Assembly (NCBI RefSeq): GCF_024139115.2 | Contig: NC_085141.1 | Coordinates: 222,814,307-222,878,306, forward strand | DNA from: Armigeres subalbatus | Lineage: Eukaryota; Arthropoda; Insecta; Diptera; Culicidae | Direction of reading: 5' to 3' | DNA: 64,000 nucleotides | Shown here: positions 9,511 through 18,855 of the stretch, piece after piece | Layout of the letters: every line of letters begins with the position of its first letter | Position numbering within the stretch: position 1 is the stretch's first letter | Program-made: the position numbers and the translations under genes | Notes under the pieces: generated by a model | Databases searched by the model: none | What the model was told of the DNA's origin: nothing | What the model saw: the letters and a program-made list of their open reading frames with translations, nothing else

Positions 9511-10230
9511 TTTGCCTTTCTCGTATACTAAGTATACGTAAAGGCTATATGTTCACTCCAAAAACAAACTTTTTATAGAAGGCTCGGAGACCCATAGTGT
9601 TATATACCAATCGACTCAGCTCGACGAATTGAGGTGATGTCTGTGTGTGTGTGCGTGTGTGTGTGTGTGTGTGTATGTGCGCACCAAAAGAGCAAAAAGT
9701 TTAGCTCACTTTTTTTGCACTTACCCTCAACCAATTTACTCGCATTAAGTTGCATTCGACGCAGTATACTGTCCCATTATTTCCTATTGAAAATTGGCCT
9801 GATCGGACTATGGGCTTGGAAGTTATGGCCAAAATACTTTTTCTCATAAAAAAGCGCGTAAAAAAGTCTAGCTCACTTTTAATGCACTTACCCTGAAACG
9901 ATTCCCTCACAACAGACTGCATTCTACGCAGTTTCCTTCCCACTCGTTTCCTATTGAAAATTGGACGGATCGGACAATGGGCTTGGTAGTTATGGCCAAA
10001 ATACTTTTTCTCATAAAAAAGCGCGTAAAAAAGTCTAGCTCACTTTTAATGCACTTACCCTGAACCGATTTCCTCGCAACAGGTTGCATTCGACGCAGAA
10101 TCTTGTCTCATTATTTCCTATTGAAAATTGGCCCGATCGGACGATGGGCTCAGAAGTAATGCCCAAAATACTATTTTTTTTACAGCACGAGAAAGGCATC
10201 ATCACCGCTAGGTGGATTAATCTGGGTTTT
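9511..10230 (+). repeat. Hairpin-ended GCCTTTCTCG repeat, three-unit copy
   Basis: It begins TTGCCTTTCTCGTATACTAA with the terminal hairpin GCCTTTCTCGTATAC-TAA-GTATACGTAAAGGC. It continues with the conserved GGCTCGGAGACCCATAGTGT, ends of a GT tract (9,642-9,678) and three ~167 bp units (about 9,725-10,190). It ends at GCACGAGAAAGGCATCATCA, then CCGCTAGGTGGATTAATCTG. The right end contains a second small hairpin, CACC-GCTA-GGTG. No coding frame spans it. Confidence 0.75.
9642..9678. repeat. (GT)n microsatellite inside the hairpin-ended repeat
   Basis: An interrupted GT tract (one GC, one TA). It is equivalent in position to the CA tract at 4,690-4,754 in the opposite orientation. Confidence 0.85.
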
Positions 10231-10900
10231 ATATAGTAATATATTTTTTATATATTATTTATTTCCGTACATTCTGATGAACCCTGTTCTTCTATTGTCA
10301 TAATATAATCAATAACAGTTAATTTCTTTATAAATTTTTCAAATCAGCGTGAAATGTTCGTTCTCTATACCCAATCCAACAATCCATAAATTTATACCAC
10401 GTATTATTGTATGGAGCAACGTTCATTGTTTGCATTTCCGTGGAATTGTGTTTATGAATTTTCATAGCATATAAAACGAGCTCATGTTTGATGGATGATT
10501 GTTGTCCTACGGCACAGCAAATTAATCATAGCATTGTTTGAACAACGCAGAATGCAAACACTTGAAGCATGGTCACTCATGGATATGAAGGAATATCATT
10601 ATGAGAACATTAAATTTATTCTATACAAATCGTACACTAAGGATAATCCGTACATAACCTTCCTCTTGTTCAAGACGCAGTTTGGCGTATATATATCATG
10701 AGCAGCTGCACATATACTTCATCAGCGCAAAACTATTTTCATTAGCCGAACAAATGTATCACAAGCGCGTAGTACGCTTATCACAATCTCTTAGTGTACA
10801 CATAAATGTATTTCGTGCAGATTTTTCTAAGTGTATCCAATCAACGATCGAAAACATCGGTACATTTAATATCAATAACCAACTTTTCCTTTCGGATTTT
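10231..10900. other. Unassigned sequence
   Basis: Two plus-strand frames (10,495-10,701 and 10,682-10,975) have no recognisable domain, and the second runs antisense into the LINE. GCATATAAAACGAGCTC near 10,468 resembles a TATA region but has no gene behind it. Confidence 0.3.
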
Positions 10901-10902
10901 TT

Positions 10903-11600
10903 TTTCGGTCCACCGACGTTCGGCATGATCCTTGCAAGCGCAGTGACCATCTTAGCCGCCTTCTCGCAAGAATAGTTGACATGGGTGTTGAAATTCAACC
11001 GGTCATAGATCATCACTCCTAGATGTCTCAAAGCCTTTGGGCAACTTCAGCTTTAGCACCCCGTTGTAAATAACGTTCCACAGCATTGTGCCAAGAATGG
11101 AGCCTTGCGGAACGACCGCCGTAAGCCTAATCGACTTCTGCCCCGAAATGGCACTGTTAAATGCGTTTTTGACGACAATCGTTACTACGGCGCAGAACCG
11201 ATTGTCGCACCTCTTTTTCTTTGATGCTATCTCTGCAAATTCTAAGGCGGTTGTTGAATCCATTGATCCACCGTCGATCTGCCTTTTCGGAATCCAATCT
11301 GCTTTTCTGACAAGCCAATCTCGCCCTCCGTAAACTGCGTCAGCCTATTAAGGATAATCCTTTCCAGAAGCTTCCCCAATGTAACCAGCAGGTATGTGGG
11401 TCTATACAATGCTGTATTCCCCAACGGTTTTCCTGGTTTCGGCAACAACACCAGTTTCTGAATCTTCCACTTATTCGGAAAGTAGCCATTTCTGGCATTT
11501 CATTCTTGCAGCACCATCCTGAACAAATCTGGGAACGCCATACCCATGCCCTCGCTACAGTTTCTGTTAATTGAAAGCCACCCATCATGTGGTCGTTTCC
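10903..11600 (-). pseudogene. R1-like LINE ORF2 remnant: reverse transcriptase with internal deletions
   Basis: In order on the minus strand: LLPKPGKPLGN, LLERIILNRL and GFRKGRSTVDQWIQ (RT N-terminal part); CAVVTIVVKNAFNSA; SGQKSIRLTAVVPQGSILG, then LWNVIYNGVL; and RHLGVMIYDRLNF with ALARIMPNVGGP. The last motif is typical of the R1 clade. The catalytic FADD/YADD block is missing because KLPKGFE joins almost directly to RHLGV. About 40 residues are also missing after AFNSA. Frames change at least three times, and the 3' end stops just after VGGP. The APE-type endonuclease that should precede the RT is absent. This is a dead, heavily deleted copy. Confidence 0.8.
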
Positions 11601-12640
11601 GACCTTTACAAAGCACACATCTTGCTGGTTTCGTGCAGCCACATTTCCTGCAAAGTGTAGATCTGTCAGATGCTTGCAGATTTTCGCCAAATGTCCGAAG
11701 TCCATGCACTTGAATCATCTCTCCATTTGTTTGAAAACTCTAGGGATGGCTTTTAGAGAGCACACCGCCCATCTCACTTTGACTTTCCCAGTCTTCATAA
11801 GTCGAATCGTCGCCGTTGGTGTGCCTTCATACGATTTCCTCAACCGTTTCGACATTGGCATGTCTCCCATGTTACACTTCGCTTTTAGTGTTTCTATCAG
11901 ATCACTGGCAGTGGTGATCTTGTCCAAATCCCTACATTCAACTAAAACCTCCTGGGACAGGGCTCTAACCGTTGCCTCCTCGCCTAGTGGTTTTGCGATG
12001 AGTTCCCTAAAGGCCGAACTCTTGATAGAGGGGTATTTGTTTAGCTCGAAGAGCATCTCTCCTTTCTGAGTGCGCTTTGTTTTAACCACGTTTTCGCTCA
12101 ACTCCTTCAGCTCAGGGTCCTTTTGTAATTTCCTGAGTAGTGCGATATACGAAGTCACCCTTGTACCTCACTCTGCGAGCTCTAGTTTTTTGCTTTGTTC
12201 GGTCCGACGCCGTTCTCTTTCTATTTTTTCCTCTTCCTTATTTGCATCTCGACTGTTCGCCATTCAGTGTCTTTTCTTTCGTTACCTTTTTTTCTTCGCA
12301 CGCCATCACGGTTTTTTGGGAACTTCTTCCTCCCCTGGAGAATCCCTAACCTGCTTCTCCGTGCGAGTAGCTTCTGTTTTGTTCTCTCTGCAGACTCTAT
12401 CACTGTCTTTTCAGCAGTTTCAGCTCTCAACCTCAGCGATTTTTATTCGCGTACAGCAGCTGTAACGGCGGATTTAATACACGTCACCATTTCCTTGATC
12501 TTGATGTGCACGTTGTTCCTGTCTTTAATAAACTCGTTGAGCTCATTTATCTTTCTTCTCACTTCCACCATGCTGGACCTCCCGAATTGGATGCTTTCTT
12601 GAAAAGCGCTTCTCCTGGTTGTTATCACTGGTCATATCCA
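11490..12640 (-). pseudogene. R1-like LINE ORF1 (gag-like, zinc knuckle) remnant
   Basis: The longest intact segment is 11,715-12,158 (147 codons). It contains VVKTKRTQKGEMLFELNK, VRALSQEVLVECRDLDKITT and LRKSYEGTPTATIRL, a pattern of R1-clade ORF1 proteins, which bind RNA in the retrotransposition particle. N-terminal helical segments follow upstream in shifted frames (SIQFGRSSMVEVRRKINELN at about 12,590). Zinc-knuckle pieces lie downstream (FGHLAKIC and ALCRKCGC in different frames, about 11,600-11,700). It runs straight into the RT remnant. Several frameshifts are present, so it is inactive. Confidence 0.75.
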
Positions 12641-12721
12641 CCGCTTCCATTGTCGATGCTGGTGATCTCAGCATCTTTCCACTTCTTGCGAAAACATTCT
12701 CTTTGCCTGCCCCCTCCTAAT

Positions 12722-13435
12722 AATTGAAAAATATTTTGCGTTTTCCAACCGCTGGAATATTTCTAGCATGTTTCTAATCGGGTAACTATCCTTGATGGTC
12801 ATGCTATTCAATCTGCGAGAATCTAGACATACCCTTATTTTACCGTTAGACTTCCTAACAGGCACCAAAGGGTTTGTCCAATCGCTGTAGCATTCCTCAA
12901 TCACATCCATATCTTTGAACCGCTGAATTTCTGCATCTATCTCCTTCTGTATAGCCGGAGCCGACCGGTATACCGGTTGATTTTTGGGTTTCGCTCCTTC
13001 TTTGAGCACTATTTCGTGTTCAATAAATGGCGTTCTTCCTAGAGTTTTGCTGCTAGTAAATTTGAATTCCTTTACCACCTCCACTAGTTGTCGTCGCTCT
13101 GCGTCTGTCAACTCATGTTCGATTTCTAGGGTTTCCATTGATGGTTCTTGTTGATCGTCAGGGATATCGAAGGTTGGAATGTCGAGGGTTGAATCGCTCT
13201 CTGGCACTGGGACTTTTGGTAGTACTCCAATTGGCTCCAGAGTGAAGGTAATCGCTTCATTTACGTCGGTGTATTGACCCACCTGTTCTGGACCGTTACC
13301 TAAGTCCGCCATAGGAGTGATTCCAAAACTACGCCAGAATTTGCAACCGAGAATGGGTTTGGAGATTTCTGGTACTACTACCGTTGGAACGACCTTCGTA
13401 ATGTTCTTGTAGGTATGTTGAGATAACCAAGACAT
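12722..13435 (-). pseudogene. Ty3/gypsy pol remnant: reverse transcriptase, truncated
   Basis: The frame contains PILGCKFWRSFGI (end of the protease region), then FIEHEIVLKEGAKP and PVYRSAPAIQKEIDAEIQRF, IEECYSDWTNPLVPVRKSNG, KIRVCLDSRRLN and YFSII. These are the standard N-terminal RT blocks of Ty3/gypsy elements. The frame loses homology right after YFSII, before the catalytic region and the YxDD box, at about 12,722. The R1-like element begins close to this point. No RNase H or integrase was found downstream, so the rest of pol is deleted or displaced. Confidence 0.8.
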
Positions 13436-13720
13436 ATGTACTCTGTGTTATCGGACGTGCAGACGCTGGTTGGCTGCAGCTGCAGTCCGTATTTTTCCGA
13501 CAGCTCCAAAGAGTCAACTACGCTTATACCAGCTCTGGAATCAAGTAAGGCGACCAGTTCAGTATAAAATACGTTTATTCGTAGATAGGGACATCGTTTG
13601 TTTTTGAATACGATCAACTGGTTTTATCCACTGGAATGTCCGGGTTCTCCAACGTACATCCCATTAGTGGTTTCCCTGTCGTGGTCCAGTCCATCTGCGG
13701 CTAGCATGACCGTTGGCGTT
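13415..13720 (-). pseudogene. Ty3/gypsy aspartic protease remnant with altered active-site motif
   Basis: The frame 13,378-13,617 carries YLRINVFYTELVALLDSRAG, then ISVVDSLELS. The usual active-site triad in this family is D-S/T-G. Here the third residue is R (codon AGA), so the active site looks inactivated. A stop codon precedes the frame at about 13,620, and a frameshift at about 13,420 separates it from the RT frame. In the living element the protease would cut the Gag-Pol polyprotein. Confidence 0.7.
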
Positions 13721-13741
13721 GGCATGACCGAATGGTTCGTC

Positions 13742-14358
13742 CTAGCTCACCGCAGCCGTACCAAAGATTGATCTTGGTTCCTTGCAATCCCGCCAGTTAT
13801 GGCCCGGTTTTCTACAGTTCCAGCATTGGTTAATCAGAGTCTGGTTTCTCTGTTGTTGGTCCGTCGTATTCGTGTGTCTTATTCCATTCCTCTGAATTCT
13901 CCCGCTCTGCCTTTGTCCCTCCTGGTTCACCATTGCATCTACAACGTCCAGATCTTCTCTTTCCTCTGTTTCATCCTGCTTTGATGCACATTCAACTTGA
14001 TGAATATTCCGTTGGTTTCACCGTTTCTGGTATCTTGATGCGAATGTAAACAGCTCTCTGCTGCATCGATTCTATGATTGAGTAGAATTAAATGATCCAA
14101 ATCACGTACTCGAATAATAGATGTTTTAGATCGATAGTGTGGGCGCATATTGTCCCACACCACTTCAAATTTACGCCTCCTGGAAAGCGGTTTCGAGAGC
14201 ATTTTGTTCAGGCGTTCTATGTCTGAAACAAAGGCACTGAACGACTCTCCTCGCTGCTGTTTCCGTTCGTGGATTGTTTGTCGAATTTCTTGGTCCTGGT
14301 TCGGGTTTCCGAAACGGAACCTAGTCTTCTCTTCAAAATCGTCTAGGGTTTCATTCAT
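13742..14358 (-). pseudogene. Ty3/gypsy gag remnant with CCHC zinc knuckle
   Basis: The 139-codon frame 13,939-14,358 shows capsid-like features: FRFGNPNQDQEIRQTIHERK, RGESFSAFVSDIERLN and RPHYRSKTSIIRVRDLDHLI. A shifted frame (13,742-13,933) carries the knuckle CWNCRKPGHNWRDC (CX2CX4HX4C), which binds RNA in virus-like particles. The N-terminal half of gag is not recognisable upstream of 14,358. A frameshift lies near 13,935. Confidence 0.75.
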
Positions 14359-14371
14359 AATTGTCCCTTCC

Positions 14372-15000
14372 TCACTCTCTACTCTTCACTTCCTTCTTCA
14401 ATCTTTCACTTCCTAGCTTCCTACTTGTGTGCGGTTTTCTATTTCTGGTTCTAGCGATGGCTATCCTAGGTTTTCGTTTGGAATTATCGAGCTCGTGTGT
14501 GTATGTGGAGATATGCATGCATGCTTGTTTTGTTCTACTCACCGTACCGTAGTCTTTGCTGTTTACAGGCCGGAAAGTGATCCTATACCGACGAATGGTG
14601 GCCGGTGCGATGATGATGGACTGCGCACGGGGATTCCCAGACGGACAGCTTCCGTCCTGGTACTGCGAATCACGCCGGCAACGGAGTATGGCGCTCGCAT
14701 TCGACGCGGGGACGTCGATTTCGTGGACAGTTTCCACGGGTTGGGGTTTACAAAAAAAGCCTTTGCTCTGCCGAAGAATCTAACCTCCCTTCCGAGATCT
14801 CCCCAGATCCGGACCCTTGACGATGAAGCGTGGGGTCGAGAGCGCGCTTGGCGAAAAGTTGTGGTGTGCCAAGCTGGCTTGGATATCGATAGAATCGATC
14901 CTAGACAAGAAGCCGTCGAACGGCTGTTTCGACGCAATCAATTAAAAATCTCCACACAAACATCACAATGAATTTACCTTTTCCACACACAAAAAGTTGA
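14372..15000. other. GC-richer segment open on both strands, unassigned
   Basis: The stretch 14,561-14,960 is visibly richer in GC than its surroundings. It stays open on the plus strand (14,429-14,971, 180 codons, ending VERLFRRNQLKISTQTSQ) and on the minus strand (14,563-14,937). It lies where the gypsy gag N-terminus or 5' leader would be expected, but I do not recognise either product. It may be element-derived. Confidence 0.3.
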
Positions 15001-16440
15001 CCGCACGTCACCTTTGACCCTAATGTTGAACTTTGTGCTACACGGAAGGAACAGAATTAACGTTAATTTAAATCTTAAGACTTCTAACATTTAAACTTAC
15101 CAAATTAAACACACCGTGACACTAAGTACATATAAGTACTAACTACTCGCACTCTCGCCTTTTCCACGGTTCAAGTCAAAGTGAACCAGTAGAAGTCCAA
15201 AAAGTCCTCAGATTAAATGCGACTATCACGGTCTTCGTGGCCGGAAGTGCGTCAAATCCCCGAAGTGATTCAACGACCTTTTCGAACAATCAACTCTCAT
15301 CAACGTTTTCTTCGTGTCACCTGAAGCTACATCTCTGTCACACTTATGCTGTCTGGATAATTCCCCTCATTAGCATCGCACATGCGTGCGGACCAGTTAA
15401 AAAAGAGAGAATGGTTCGGGATTGAACTTTGGACTTTATGAGCTAGATCGGTTTTGGTGGTGGCTTGAGAACGATGGCTTGACTGTTATAATTTTCTAAG
15501 GCGACATTCTTGTATGCCATTTTTTGCGGATTAAAGTAGGAGTGCATTTTATTCGGAATGGTGGCACTTATTATCGCAATATATTTTAAGTGAACTATGG
15601 GAATTAAGTGTAATTAACATTGAACAAGCATTATAATAATGATAAACAAATTAAACACGAAGAATAAATTAACATTGAAGCATCCAAAATATGATAGTAA
15701 TTTAATACATTTATAATAATAGCAAATAATATACATTTAAATCTAAAAATAATATATACAAAAGTGACCATGTTACAAGGTTTTGAGCGTTACCGGAGGC
15801 CTGCCAGGTTGTTCACCGGGACGGAGGCAGTCGAACCATTAGCCTGCTTGCCATTTCAAAAAGATGTCACTTGTTTTTACTCAGGAAGCAGAATAGCTCG
15901 ACTGTCAGCTAAAATGCGTCTAATCCTATCCATAATCCGAGAATCGTCCGATGACATTTGCCGTGACCAGTATACCATAATCAGGATCTCACTGGTGATA
16001 ATCCTGGGGTGGCATTGCGCTCCTCGACTCGAATCGAGCAAACCATGAAAGCTGTCATACGAAAGAGCTGTCGAAAGGAGATGCGCAATGAGGCCCCAGC
16101 AATGAGGTTGGCACTCCTGCTGGGCTTGTGCGCTTTGAGCGGCACACGGTCGCTTTGGTAAGGATTGCTTGCGGACACATGCAGCTTTTTATAGATGTTT
16201 AACAGAGCCTACTGTCGAACGTCCTAGGCAAGCCCCCTAACTCTCAGTGGCCTTGGGGATGGGTCGTCAAGCCCTTGTACATAGTCCCTGCTGCCCCCGT
16301 GTGTGTGGCTTGGACACCTCTAAGACACGTGGATTCTTTTTCGCAAATTTCATATCAATTTGTCCGTTAAGAAACATGTGTGCTAACAAAAAAAATGATT
16401 TTCGTACAGCCGAGCTGCAATATGCAATAATATGCAATTA
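15001..16440. other. Unassigned; possible gypsy 5' region and unknown repeat
   Basis: 15,590-15,760 is very AT-rich with many TAAT runs. If the gypsy remnant had a 5' LTR it should lie here, but I could not find a matching second LTR or a clear primer-binding site. The short frames at 15,764-16,048 (+) and 15,981-16,178 (-) have no recognisable domain. Confidence 0.3.
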
Positions 16441-16442
16441 AT

Positions 16443-16710
16443 TGACTTCTATTACGTCCCCACACTGGGACAGAGCCGCCTCGCAGCTTGGGGTTCATTA
16501 AGCACTTCCACAGTTATTAACTGCGAGGTTTCTAAGCCAAGTAACCATTTTTGTATTCGTATATCATGAGGCTAACCACGATGATACTTTTATGCCCAGG
16601 GAAGTCGAGACAATTCCCAATCCGAAAAATTCCTAGACCGGCACCGGGAATCGAACCCAGTCACCCTCAGCATGGTCTTGCTTTGTGGCCGCGCGTCTTA
16701 CCGTCTCTTT
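16443..16710 (-). mobile_element. Feilai-like SINE, minus strand
   Basis: Read on the minus strand, a B-box-like GGGTTCGATTCCC (plus strand GGGAATCGAACCC, about 16,650) is followed by a body with TAACTGTGGAAGTGCTTAAT. The end is GCTGCGAGGCGGCTCTGTCC, then CAGTGTGGGGACGT. This is the tRNA-derived SINE structure with the conserved 3' GTCCCAGTGnGGACG motif. It lies ~200 bp outside the Bel element's LTR. Confidence 0.75.
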
Positions 16711-16904
16711 AATGTTGGAAATCCATTAAATGAAAATAATAGTAATAACTTTTCACGATAGTTTAAAGTCATGATCAAGCAATAGCTTTGGTATGGTGCC
16801 TCAAATGTGTTTAATATCATTTTTTTATGACCGATGAATTCGTAGATAATTCTATTTCAACTTTCTAGAACAATATTACCATTTAAAATGTTCATCAGTT
16901 CATC
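16711..16904. other. Flank between the SINE and the Bel element
   Basis: AT-rich with no feature. Its last five bases with the next (GGCAG at 16,905-16,909) are one copy of the Bel target-site duplication. Confidence 0.5.
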
Positions 16905-16909
16905 GGCAG

Positions 16910-17276
16910 TGTTACTTCAGTCGGTCGGGCACTCAGGATGGCTCCGAGGTTGAACAGGGACACTAACCTGCCGGGGGAGAAGGTCCAATGCTGCTTCAGT
17001 CGGTCGGGCACTCAGGATGGCTCCGAGCTTGAACACTAACTAACCTGCCGGGGGAGAAGGTCCAATGCTACTTCAGTCGGTCGGGCACTCAGGATGGCTC
17101 CGAGCTTGAACAGGGACACTAACCTGGAAATTCTTCTTTTCTTTTTTTAAACTGAAACCCGACTTTTATACGGTGTGAAAATTTAACTAATTATTTATTG
17201 ATCTGCTCTACACAATGGTTGGTAAGGTAATGAAAATTTTCGTCCAGACGCCCTCATAGCTTACTGATCTCCAATA
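16910..17276 (-). repeat. Bel 3' LTR with three tandem terminal units
   Basis: In plus orientation it starts TGTTACTTCAGTCGGTCGGG and ends GATCTCCAATA. Three units of 77-79 bp start at 16,910, 16,989 and 17,066. Each begins with TGYTRCTTCAG, which is also the LTR terminus. The pol stop codon (TAA, plus TTA, about 17,262) lies inside this LTR, about 15 bp from its inner edge. Confidence 0.95.
17164..17170 (-). promoter_or_regulatory. TATA box of the 3' LTR
   Basis: Minus-strand CCGTATAAAAGTCGGG contains a TATAAAA box. The tandem 79-bp units lie downstream of it, within the presumed R/U5 part of the LTR. Confidence 0.6.
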
Positions 17277-18855
17277 TTCTCCAGGGCACCAACGGAACTA
17301 GCCTGTAACAGTATTATTTTCGAAGTTGGTCTGACAAGGATGGCTCGGGATGTTCGTATTGTCGCTGTTCGTACTTTTCCATCTGGTCCATAATTTACCT
17401 TCTCTATAACACCTTTAGGCCAACATCCACGATGAAGATTTTCGTCCACAATCAAAACTAGATCACCTACTGCAAACTCGTAATACTTTCGGTTATCTTG
17501 CCATTTTTGTCGCTTCATTAAATTTGGCCGGTAAGCCGACACCCATTTACGCCAGAAACGATCAGCAAATATTTGCGCATGCTTATAAGCTAAGTGGGCT
17601 TCGTGACCGTGCGGTTAGAGACGTCAATCGTCTAGACGCATGTGCTATGGAGTGTGGGTTCGATTCCTACCCCGGTAAGGAGGAAACTTTTCATGATCGA
17701 AAAATTCTCCACTGGTCCACTGGGTGTTATGTGTCCGTTGTCTAATGCTAGGTGTTAAGTGTTCAGTCTGTACGACCTCTGGTCGAAGACGGTGTTCCTG
17801 TCTTTTTTCACAATCCAAATTGCTTTCATCGAAATCGTGATCATACTGCATGTGGTTATTTCTTCCAAGTAACAGCATGTTTGGAGATATTGGTTCAGGA
17901 TCTTGAGGGTCATTTGAAATTTCTGTTAATGGTCGATTGTTGATGATATTCATAACTTCACATAATGTAGTACGAAGAACTAAATCCGTAGGATGCCTTT
18001 CCTTCAACATAGCGCTTAAACCTGTTTTGACTGAACGTACTAATCGTTCCCAACATCCTCCGAAATGTGGCGATCCTGGTGGTATGAAACTCCACTCTAC
18101 ACCTCTCACGCTTAGAGTTTCTTCAATTTGCTGCTGGTTGAGTTCTTTAGTCAATTTCTTCAACTCTTGATTTGCACCCGTAAAGTTTGTACCGTTATCA
18201 GTAAGAATTTTTTGAGGAACGCCGCGAACCGCCATGAAACACCCTATGGTCATTATACAACTGCTTGTATCCAAAGATGGAACCACTTCCAAATATACTG
18301 CTCGGCTGGTCATACAAGTGAATAACACGACCCAACGTTTCTCAATACGCCGTCGAATCTTTACCAGCAGTGGACCGAAATAATCAATCCCAGTGTGTGT
18401 GAAAAGAAAAACAAAAGAAATTGTTCGTTCTGATGGCAAATTACCCATTTGTGCTACATTCGGTTTTCCGCGTAGCTCCTTGCATTTAATACAGGAATTT
18501 CTGAATGTTTTGACTTGAGAATCTTTAAGATACGATGACGGTGCATCAAATTATTTATAATTGTTTCCAATCCTTGATGAGCATTTGCATTATGAAACGT
18601 TTCAATCAACAAATTAGTAAAATTATGATTATCGGGTAATATGACGGGATTGTTAACAGCGAAAGGTTTGTTCTTATCTTGAATACGTCCTCTCATCCTG
18701 ATGATTCCATCAATCATAAAAGGAGAATATGCATATAAACGGCTTGATTTTTTCACAAATCCAGTCGTTCTCAGGCTGCTAACTTCATCGGAAAAGGATT
18801 CAATTTGAACTTGTTTATACCATATGTTTCTTTGCTTCGTCCATATCGTGCACAT
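17262..18855 (-). pseudogene. Bel integrase, split by a SINE and frameshifts
   Basis: Integrase would insert the element's cDNA into the genome. The zinc-binding region (HNFTNLLIETFHNANAHQGL, then CIKCKELRG in another frame) spans about 18,480-18,680. The catalytic core is open in 17,822-18,448. It contains FTHTGIDYFGP (D at about 18,385), ILTDNGTNFTG (D at about 18,199) and GSPHFGGCWERLVRSVK (E at about 18,049), so the D,D,E residues are kept. After the SINE, a Bel-type C-terminal domain resumes with ADRFWRKWVSAYRPN and GDLVLIVDENLHRGCWPKGV, ending at 17,262. Frameshifts lie near 18,830 and 18,510. Confidence 0.9.
17597..17812 (+). mobile_element. tRNA-derived SINE inserted in the Bel integrase
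   Basis: It starts GGGCTTCGTGACCGTGCGGT (tRNA-like) and has a B-box-like GTGTGGGTTCGATTCCTACC. The body carries CTCCACTGGTCCACTGGGTG, then TTATGTGTCCGTTGTCTAAT, and ends GTCGAAGACGGTGTTCCTGT followed by a T run. It is a different family from the 8.05 and 16.4 kb SINEs. A diverged 3' piece of the same family lies at 27,080-27,175. It interrupts the integrase frame, so it arrived after Bel. I could not define the target duplication. Confidence 0.75.

Noticed and set aside
11587..12602. Plus-strand frames of 131-160 codons
   Set aside because: They are antisense shadows of the R1-like ORF1 remnant.
17597..17680. A genuine tRNA gene
   Set aside because: The B-box-like sequence belongs to a SINE body with a diagnostic 3' part; the tRNA cloverleaf is not kept.
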